Assembly: GCA_050008495.1 (NCBI GenBank)
Contig: JBEKMN010000050.1
Coordinates: 34,092 to 98,091, forward strand
Origin: CAVROP01 sp050008495
GTDB taxonomy: Bacteria; Acidobacteriota; Terriglobia; UBA7540
Direction: 5' to 3'
DNA length: 64,000 nucleotides
The position numbers and the translations under genes were made by a program. This document shows, in pieces, positions 59,369 to 64,000 of this stretch; position 1 is the stretch's first letter, and every line of letters starts with the position of its first letter. The notes below the pieces were generated by a model. That model was not told the origin of the DNA and ran no database searches. It saw only the letters and a list, made by a program, of their open reading frames with translations.

Positions 59369-59791
59369 TCAAGGGTACTGAGGTACCACTTTGACGCGGT
59401 GGCCGGACGCAGTTATGACCAATTCCGGGATTGTACCGGCGCTCGCAAGGATTGCGGCACGGGAAATTCTCGGCAGGAAGGCACGCCAGGCTGTCCCGTG
59501 GGAGTGACGCCTATCAGTCTTCTTTCGCCGAAAGAACTTTCTCATTCGTTCTTGGAGATGGTCCATTCTGGCTTGGAGCGCTTTCTTGGCCGCCGGGTCT
59601 CTGGTTACGTCCATCGACCTCTCAACCGATTTTATATGCTGCCCTATAGTTCTGCCTGACCTTCTCTCCCGCCTGTGTCTCCTGTCCGGCTGACGCAGCG
59701 GAATATGGGCGATGGCATCCAGAACAGCGGACTGTGCGACAATCGCGGCAACCAAGATAAGCACAACGATGAGGGCGACGGTCACTTCCAT
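59369..59791 (-). CDS. Small membrane protein of unknown function
   Basis: A 140-residue protein with GGAG eight bases before the ATG. One span is at residues 5-30 (VALIVVLILVAAIVAQSAVL). The rest is very basic and helical (RQPDRRHRRERRSGRTIGQH, KALQARMDHLQERMRKFFRR), which could bind nucleic acid or lipid head groups. It begins 2 bp after the stop of an HD-GYP remnant, whose last codons overlap its ribosome site. No known family. Confidence 0.6.
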   Translation of the reverse strand: MEVTVALIVVLILVAAIVAQSAVLDAIAHIPLRQPDRRHRRERRSGRTIGQHIKSVERSMDVTRDPAAKKALQARMDHLQERMRKFFRRKKTDRRHSHGTAWRAFLPRISRAAILASAGTIPELVITASGHRVKVVPQYP

Positions 59792-59793
59792 TC

Positions 59794-59925
59794 TTAACTC
59801 CGGGACCGGGGATCACCGTGGGTTTGAACCCAATCGAGAAAGGCCGCTACGACTTTGGGGTCGAATTGCGTACCGGAGCAACGCTGGATTTCGGCAACAG
59901 CATCCTCGAAACAATCTAACCTTTC
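59794..59925 (-). pseudogene. C-terminal fragment of an HD-GYP protein
   Basis: The minus strand reads FEDAVAEIQRCSGTQFDPKV, then VAAFLDWVQTHGDPRSRS and a stop at 59796-59794. This closely matches the end of the intact HD-GYP gene at 60858 (FDEAVAEIRRCSGTQFDPKA). No start codon or upstream domain is present, so it is a remnant. It lies downstream of the GGDEF gene, suggesting a deleted HD-GYP portion. Confidence 0.75.
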
Positions 59926-60005
59926 TTTCTTCCCTGAGCCGCTTCCCGGAAATGGGTAAGTATTGCTTGAAGACCGGAGTGCCTATGTATGCAAACCAGA
60001 AGCCG

Positions 60006-60821
60006 TCAGCACGTCAGCCTGCAAAGGTCATCAAACCCTGCGCCAATGATGTATTTGCCTTTCTCCTGCGACACTACCCAACCACCAAATCGTTCCAGGC
60101 TTAGAAAAGCCTGGCAGCCGGTGAAATCGCGGTAGACGGCGAAAGCTTTGTCTACGCCCACCCGCTCAAAGTGGCGTTCCACTTCCCCGAACTCGCAGTC
60201 GGTTTTCACCGCCTCCAACCAGAAGCCACAGGATTTGAGCCAGCGGTGGTATACGCCACAGAAATCGGCCACCACTTGCCAAAACATCTTCTGCCACTCA
60301 GACCAGTCCGCATCCCCCGGCCTGGGGGGCGGGTGAGGTGCCTTGACACAGTTTCCTTTAGAGTACTTGGCCTCGTACATTCGGAACTCCGCAGCCCCGA
60401 GGACCCGTTCTTGGGTTGCGCCGTGGTCCGGGAAGGTCGCGACCCCGAAGCTTCCCGTCACCTCGTGCGCGTGCAGGATGTCGTCCGCTTCCACGGCGGC
60501 CCGTAACTCCTCCGCCACAATTTCTGCCTGTTGTGTGTTTGTTTCGGGCATCAAGATCGCGAACTCATCCTCCTCATACCGCGCCACCACATTGGGTTGC
60601 TTTAATCGGTCACTTAGCAGGGCGGCCACAGCCGTCAGGACTTTATCGCCCTCCGGTCGTCCCATGCGCTCATTGGCCTGCTCGAACCTGTCGAGGTGCA
60701 TCATGGTCAGAGAGAACTGACGACCCGTCTGGGTTGACCGCCGCCATTCCCCGTCCAGTGCTTCCATAAAGCAGCAGCGGGTCTTGAGACCCGTCAGACC
60801 GTCGGTGACGGACTCCGCCAT
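60006..60821 (-). CDS. GGDEF-domain protein with degenerate active site
   Basis: A 271-residue protein with GGAGAGG before the ATG. The GGDEF fold covers about residues 6-160: TDGLTGLKTRCCFMEALDGE, the DRFEQANERMGRPEGDKVL strand and GSFGVATFPDHGA. The signature loop reads RYEEDEFAI instead of RYGGDEF, replacing both glycines, so cyclase activity is doubtful. Residues 170-271 are of unknown fold (EWQKMFWQVVADFCGVYHRW). In relatives a GGDEF domain is followed by HD-GYP in one protein; here the HD-GYP gene is separate and upstream. It may act as a c-di-GMP or GTP sensor. Confidence 0.8.
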   Translation of the reverse strand: MAESVTDGLTGLKTRCCFMEALDGEWRRSTQTGRQFSLTMMHLDRFEQANERMGRPEGDKVLTAVAALLSDRLKQPNVVARYEEDEFAILMPETNTQQAEIVAEELRAAVEADDILHAHEVTGSFGVATFPDHGATQERVLGAAEFRMYEAKYSKGNCVKAPHPPPRPGDADWSEWQKMFWQVVADFCGVYHRWLKSCGFWLEAVKTDCEFGEVERHFERVGVDKAFAVYRDFTGCQAFLSLERFGGWVVSQEKGKYIIGAGFDDLCRLTC

Positions 60822-60857
60822 CTTCTCCTCTCCTTTACCGTGATGCGCCCTGACAGC

Positions 60858-61517
60858 TCAGCGGCCAAAAGTACGCTCAGTTCCCAGGAATTCGGCTTTC
60901 GGTAGCCCCGAGTCGGACTCGATCAACTGAATCAAAGCATCCACGGCTTTCGGGTCGAACTGGGTGCCGGAGCACCGGCGAATTTCGGCAACGGCCTCAT
61001 CGAACGTCCGGGCACTCTTGAACGGGCGGTCGGAAACTATGGCATCGAAGGCTTCCGCTACCGCGATGATTCGGGCGCCCAGAGGAATCTGTTCTCCCTT
61101 TAAGCCGTCAGGATAACCGTGCCCGTCGAAGAACTCATGGTGGTGGCGCACCATGCGCTCAATTGCTGGCTCTTTCAGGGGCTCCAACATCTTTGCGCCC
61201 CTGGCTGCATGGCTTTTCACAAGGTCGAACTCTTCCGGCGTCAGCAGCGTGGGCTTGCGGAGGACGCCCTCAGGCACACCAAGCGTGCCGATATCGTGGA
61301 CGATGCCCGCCGCCTTGATGTCTTGGATTTCCCTTTCGGATAATCCCATCTGCATTGCGATCTGGGCTGACAGCCACGAAACTGCCTGAGAATGGTCTCT
61401 CGTGAACGGGCCTTTGGCTACGCTCCCGAAACTAAGGGGTGTAATCGCGCCCCAAAGCGCTTTCACCTTCTCCTCGGACACGCGCCGTGGTGGATCATCT
61501 TTAGCATCCTGTGCCAT
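60858..61517 (-). CDS. HD-GYP domain phosphodiesterase
   Basis: A 219-residue protein with a GAGGAGGAG ribosome site. TRDHSQAVSWLSAQIAMQMG near 45 begins the fold. The metal motifs are complete: VHDIGTLG near 73, HHHEFFDGHGYPDGLKGEQI near 124-143 with HHExxxDGxGYPxGL, and ARIIAVAEAFDAIVS near 150. FDEAVAEIRRCSGTQFDPKA near 175 is the last helix set. It should hydrolyse c-di-GMP to GMP or pGpG. It precedes the GGDEF gene by 36 bp on the same strand, so the pair is likely co-transcribed. No receiver or sensor domain is attached. Confidence 0.9.
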   Translation of the reverse strand: MAQDAKDDPPRRVSEEKVKALWGAITPLSFGSVAKGPFTRDHSQAVSWLSAQIAMQMGLSEREIQDIKAAGIVHDIGTLGVPEGVLRKPTLLTPEEFDLVKSHAARGAKMLEPLKEPAIERMVRHHHEFFDGHGYPDGLKGEQIPLGARIIAVAEAFDAIVSDRPFKSARTFDEAVAEIRRCSGTQFDPKAVDALIQLIESDSGLPKAEFLGTERTFGR

Positions 61518-61634
61518 TTTCTCCTCCTCGTGCCGTGGTGCGCGCTGACCGTGCCAACTCCCGCTTTTCTGCCTCGATTAACCTAAATCTTAGCCATGAA
61601 GATAGGGTACCCCAAAAACACAAATGCCGGCTCT

Positions 61635-62135
61635 TCAAGCCTCTAAACCGGAAATTGTCACCCTGCTGGGGGAGAGTGGGGGCAAGAAACCACCGCCGGA
61701 TCGCCGGTTATTCACGCGCTCAGCTACGACATTCGCGAAGTACTGAAGAATGGCCGTCAACTTCAAGACGGCCGGGGTTTCCCGCAACCCCAGCCAATGA
61801 CGCGTGGCAAGGGAAACGAAAACCAACTTGAAGTAGAGGATTAAGAGGCGCTCTTCGTAGGTGTAGCGTTGGTTAACATTGGCACAGTGTTTGAGGAGGT
61901 AAGTGAGAGCCAGGAAGTCGCATCTCAGCACCATGCGTAGCCGGGAATAATCGACGGGGGCGCCGAACTCCTCCAGCGACTTTCGCAAGGCGGGAAACTC
62001 CAAGCGGTTCGCGTTGGCGATGGATTTAAAGTATTCCCGCTCAAACTGCCGCCGCAAGATCTTCTCACAGATGATCTGGACATAGATCAAGCAGAGACCC
62101 GTCGATAAGATCAGAATCAGAGCGACCGTGAACAT
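61635..62135 (-). CDS. Membrane-anchored protein of unknown function near the GGDEF/HD-GYP pair
   Basis: A 166-residue protein from ATG 62135 with GTGAGGTG five bases upstream; GTG/ATG at 62147 is an alternative. One N-terminal span (FTVALILILSTGLCLIYVQI) is followed by an all-helical cytoplasmic part: EYFKSIANANRLEFPALRKS, YSRLRMVLRCDFLALTYLLK and LLILYFKLVFVSLATRHWLG. It recurs beside c-di-GMP genes in acidobacteria to my recollection, not checked. It may belong to the same signalling unit, being 117 bp upstream of the HD-GYP start. Function unknown. Confidence 0.65.
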   Translation of the reverse strand: MFTVALILILSTGLCLIYVQIICEKILRRQFEREYFKSIANANRLEFPALRKSLEEFGAPVDYSRLRMVLRCDFLALTYLLKHCANVNQRYTYEERLLILYFKLVFVSLATRHWLGLRETPAVLKLTAILQYFANVVAERVNNRRSGGGFLPPLSPSRVTISGLEA

Positions 62136-62304
62136 GTTGCACCTCACCGATGCTAAATCCTATGCTCAAAGGAGCGATTCTACACCTCAGCCCCCTCTTA
62201 CGAGATTCTCCAGCTCAACATATCCTACGCCTGAAACCTCCCTGCCATTCGGGAACTTGCAGAACCAATTGTGGCTGCTTTCCGCCGTATGCCATTTGAG
62301 GCTC

Positions 62305-62601
62305 CTATCTTGGGCCTGGTGCGATGCACGTTTCCAGATCAACGAATCCGATGCCGGAATACGGCTCGTAATTTCTCAGTTTGACCGTCCAGTGACCGCC
62401 GGAATCGAGAGTGACAAGGTCGCCTGCCCCGTCCTCGTAATAGGCATGAGTGTCGTTCACTCTCACAACATGAAAGCCGAGGTCCAGCAGCAGCCAATGC
62501 TGTGCGACGCCGATCTTAGCCGCCAACCTAATCAGTACTTGATCGAATTCCCGGCGAAGGGGGGAGGGCTTGCCTTTGGCTTTTGCAAACGGCGAGTCCA
62601 C
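62305..62601 (-). CDS. Small protein of unknown function
   Basis: A 98-residue protein from GTG 62601 with GGAG eight bases upstream. It has a basic N-terminus (KAKGKPSPLRREFDQVLIRL) and a strand-rich end (FHVVRVNDTHAYYEDGAGDL, then VTLDSGGHWTVKLRNYEPYS). No membrane span is present. The composition is compatible with a real gene; no family is recognised. Confidence 0.55.
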   Translation of the reverse strand: MDSPFAKAKGKPSPLRREFDQVLIRLAAKIGVAQHWLLLDLGFHVVRVNDTHAYYEDGAGDLVTLDSGGHWTVKLRNYEPYSGIGFVDLETCIAPGPR

Positions 62602-62659
62602 TTTCTTGACTCCTACCGTGCTATGGTCTCTGCCAACGTTTCTTATTCGATGATCTAAA

Positions 62660-63058
62660 TTCTATCCCCGAGAGTGCGACATTTGAAATCGTACTAAAGT
62701 AAGGTGTCCAAGTCGCCAGTGTCGTCCTGCATACGGACATAAAACGCGAACGGTTCCCGCCGCCCGTTCCCCAGGTCCGATCTTTCGTGAAATAGCATGT
62801 AGCGCATCAGAGTCCCGGGTGTTGGGACTCTGCGGCTCATCTCCAAGGTGCTCCGATCCGCGTCAGCCCTTCACGGGGAGAAACGGTACCAGGTACCGTT
62901 AGCCCCTCGGGTACCTTAGTCCCTCCGAACGTGAACGAAAGCCTCGGAAAACGGGTAGGCTCCTCGTGTCCCTGGGAGCCGGTAGCAAATGGCCGGGACC
63001 GCGCCTGAGGCCGATCAGCGCGTGATGGTGCCGTCGGGGGAATTAACTTATTCGGTAC
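62660..63058. other. Structured non-coding stretch of unknown role
   Basis: No frame is convincing in this 399-bp stretch. It holds a perfect hairpin AACGGTACC-a-GGTACCGTT (62882-62900) and several CCGGGAC/GTCCCTGG-type short dyads around 62940-62990. It lies directly upstream of a strong plus-strand promoter at 63059. It could be the remains of an element or a structured RNA. Confidence 0.4.
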
Positions 63059-63087
63059 TTGACAAATACGACATTAATGTCTATACT
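63059..63087 (+). promoter_or_regulatory. Consensus promoter with palindromic operator in the spacer
   Basis: TTGACA (63059-63064) is separated by 17 bp from TATACT (63082-63087). The spacer contains GACATTAATGTC (63070-63081), a perfect 12-bp palindrome. It points right into a region with no convincing gene, only a weak frame from 63091. A regulated small RNA is possible. Confidence 0.7.
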
Positions 63088-63337
63088 TGAATGGTGAGGT
63101 TGCTCAGAAGGTCAGTCTCCGCCGGAAACATCGCTGTGTCTCACGGTAGCTATCCCATATTCCCTTTTCCATGTTGCCTTCCTGGATTCTCAAGGTTGCC
63201 TGATGGACGCAAGCTTGTTGGATCGAAGAAACGGGAATCCGCAAAGCGTCGCGGGAAGGTGCGGGGGTCGCTGGGATGCGACGTAGGCACAATGTCCACG
63301 GAATTCAGGCCGGAGCGATCATCAACTTCAAAATCGA

Positions 63338-63510
63338 GGGAACAAAGCGAGAATATCTATGAAAACAAAGAGTCGAGGAGTTGAGAAGTCAAAGAGTTCA
63401 GGAGTCGAAGCCAAATCAAGACGGATTGGGCCGGGTACCGACGGTTTGTCGCTCCTCGACTCGAATTTGAACGAACGATCCGGGAATGTCTATGAAAACA
63501 AAGAACGACA
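63338..63510. repeat. Two copies of dispersed repeat D, plus orientation
   Basis: Copy 3 (63338-63410) reads GGGAACAAAGCGAGAATATC then TATGAAAACAAAGAGTCGAG. Copy 4 (63455-63510) reads CTCGACTCGAATTTGAACGA then GGGAATGTCTATGAAAACAA. They match the two copies at 20037-20236 in the opposite direction. GAGTCGAGGAGTTGAGAAGT-like runs lie between. Confidence 0.75.
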
Positions 63511-63560
63511 GGTGGGGAGCGGTCGGCTTGCGGGTTCGGGACGATCCCGCCGACGACAGT

Positions 63561-63593
63561 TTGTCAAGCCACCCTCGACACGGACATTATGTC
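63561..63593 (+). promoter_or_regulatory. Second promoter-like site with the GACAT/ATGTC dyad
   Basis: TTGTCA (63561-63566) precedes CATTAT (63585-63590) by 18 bp. The dyad GACAT-t-ATGTC (63583-63593) overlaps the -10 box, extending to ACGGACAT/ATGTCTGT with one mismatch. It resembles the operator at 63070 but shifted relative to the boxes. It reads toward the 3' end of the TonB-receptor gene. Confidence 0.5.
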
Positions 63594-63675
63594 TGTTAAT
63601 CCCCGCACTCCTTTTCGCAAGGCGGTGCGGCAGAGCAGCTCCCAGCCACGAGGGTCTGAGCAGTCGCAAGCACGG

Positions 63676-64000
63676 CTAAAACGTGACCCGCACCCCAAGC
63701 TGCGCGGCGAAGGGGATTCCCACGGTTGTGCCGGGTCCGAAGAAATCTCCCAACGCTCCGGAAGGAACGAGCAGTTGCTTGGGATTGGCAATAGGAGTCG
63801 TCTGGGTGCAGGCCGAGTTTTGACAGAATGCTGTGGCATTGAAGAGGTCGTTTACGGGTGTCGGCAGAGCTGCGATGTTGTTGACGTAGTTGGCGCCGGG
63901 GTTATTTCTGTTGAACAGGTTGAAAAACTCGATGAAGGGCATGACAACCCAGCCCTCGCGTACGGCGATGGGCCGGCTCACCCGCATGTCGACCTGGACA
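63676..64000 (-). CDS. TonB-dependent receptor, Oar-like C-terminus (partial)
   Basis: The minus strand carries the last 107 codons of a gene that continues beyond the window. MRVSRPIAVREGWVVMPFIE followed by FFNLFNRNNPGANYVNNIAA is the closing beta-barrel pattern of acidobacterial Oar-like outer-membrane receptors. The C-terminus IPFAAQLGVRVTF ends in an aromatic residue, as outer-membrane barrels do for BAM-assisted insertion. The N-terminal plug and carboxypeptidase-like domain are outside the window. These proteins import or bind glycans. Ligand unknown. Confidence 0.85.
   Translation of the reverse strand, partial: VQVDMRVSRPIAVREGWVVMPFIEFFNLFNRNNPGANYVNNIAALPTPVNDLFNATAFCQNSACTQTTPIANPKQLLVPSGALGDFFGPGTTVGIPFAAQLGVRVTF

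Noticed and set aside
62700..63050. tRNA or riboswitch in the structured gap
   Set aside because: No cloverleaf, TTCGA arm or known aptamer core was found by reading.
63091..63384. 97-codon frame directly after the promoter at 63059
   Set aside because: Its end is made of repeat D sequence, composition is irregular and no ribosome site exists. A leaderless tiny gene cannot be fully excluded, so the promoter is listed alone.

Overview
The window reads as chromosomal DNA of an Acidobacteriota (Terriglobia/Bryobacterales-like) bacterium. The evidence is two very long orphan ABC permeases of the acidobacterial duplicated type, a BlaI/M56-TonB regulatory pair, many twin-arginine (Tat) tagged Gfo/Idh/MocA and TIM-barrel sugar enzymes, secreted beta-propeller and VPS10-type proteins, the C-terminus of an Oar-like TonB receptor at the right edge, and many palindromic intergenic repeats. 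DNA is GC-rich by eye. No rRNA, tRNA or CRISPR array was recognised. The first and last genes run off the window.

Layout. 1-6.5 kb: sugar-processing block (two Gfo/Idh/MocA oxidoreductases, three xylose-isomerase-like TIM barrels, one aldo/keto reductase), with one TIM barrel divergent. 6.5-9.0 kb: minus-strand group with a membrane protein, ECF sigma factor, zinc-finger anti-sigma-like protein and small membrane protein. 9.4-11.5 kb: Smr protein and the BlaI/M56-TonB pair with a promoter/operator touching the blaI start codon. 11.7-15.0 kb: a secreted protein of unknown role, then a small protein overlapping an acyl-CoA carboxylase beta subunit. 15.2-15.8 kb: MntA/HepT toxin-antitoxin pair. 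15.8-20.0 kb: FeoAB iron uptake and an APC amino-acid permease.

20-25.5 kb is accessory in character: a new-looking dispersed repeat, three poorly characterised genes (DUF2786-like, DUF1828-like, zinc-ribbon), a REP-associated transposase inside its own inverted REP pairs, and an ArsR/SRPBCC pair separated by a tandem REP array. 26-36.4 kb: metallophosphoesterase, isochorismatase-like hydrolase, GNAT, two orphan ABC permeases and a Tat aldo/keto reductase. 36.7-48 kb: secreted carbohydrate enzymes (glycosidase-like protein, GH20 hexosaminidase, PQQ-like propeller, TIM barrel plus Gfo/Idh pair), a DksA-like protein and a broken BrnT-type toxin beside an intact CopG antitoxin. 48-57.3 kb: radical-SAM pseudogene, two-subunit molybdenum hydroxylase, MttB-family methyltransferase and a large VPS10/BNR propeller protein. 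57.6-64 kb: a candidate modification-dependent nuclease, a zinc-ribbon membrane protein, split GGDEF and HD-GYP genes with an HD-GYP remnant, and the TonB receptor end.

The strongest threads for follow-up are: (i) palindromic repeats that have entered three reading frames (feoB, the glycosidase-like gene and the PQQ-like propeller gene) without breaking them, in a genome carrying a REP transposase; (ii) a candidate reader-plus-PD-(D/E)XK nuclease; (iii) a four-copy dispersed repeat with an AACAAAGCGAGAATGT core; (iv) three genes whose -10 boxes lie so close to the start codon that leaderless mRNAs are expected; and (v) several recent gene deaths (BrnT toxin, radical SAM, HD-GYP fragment, Fn3 fragment).
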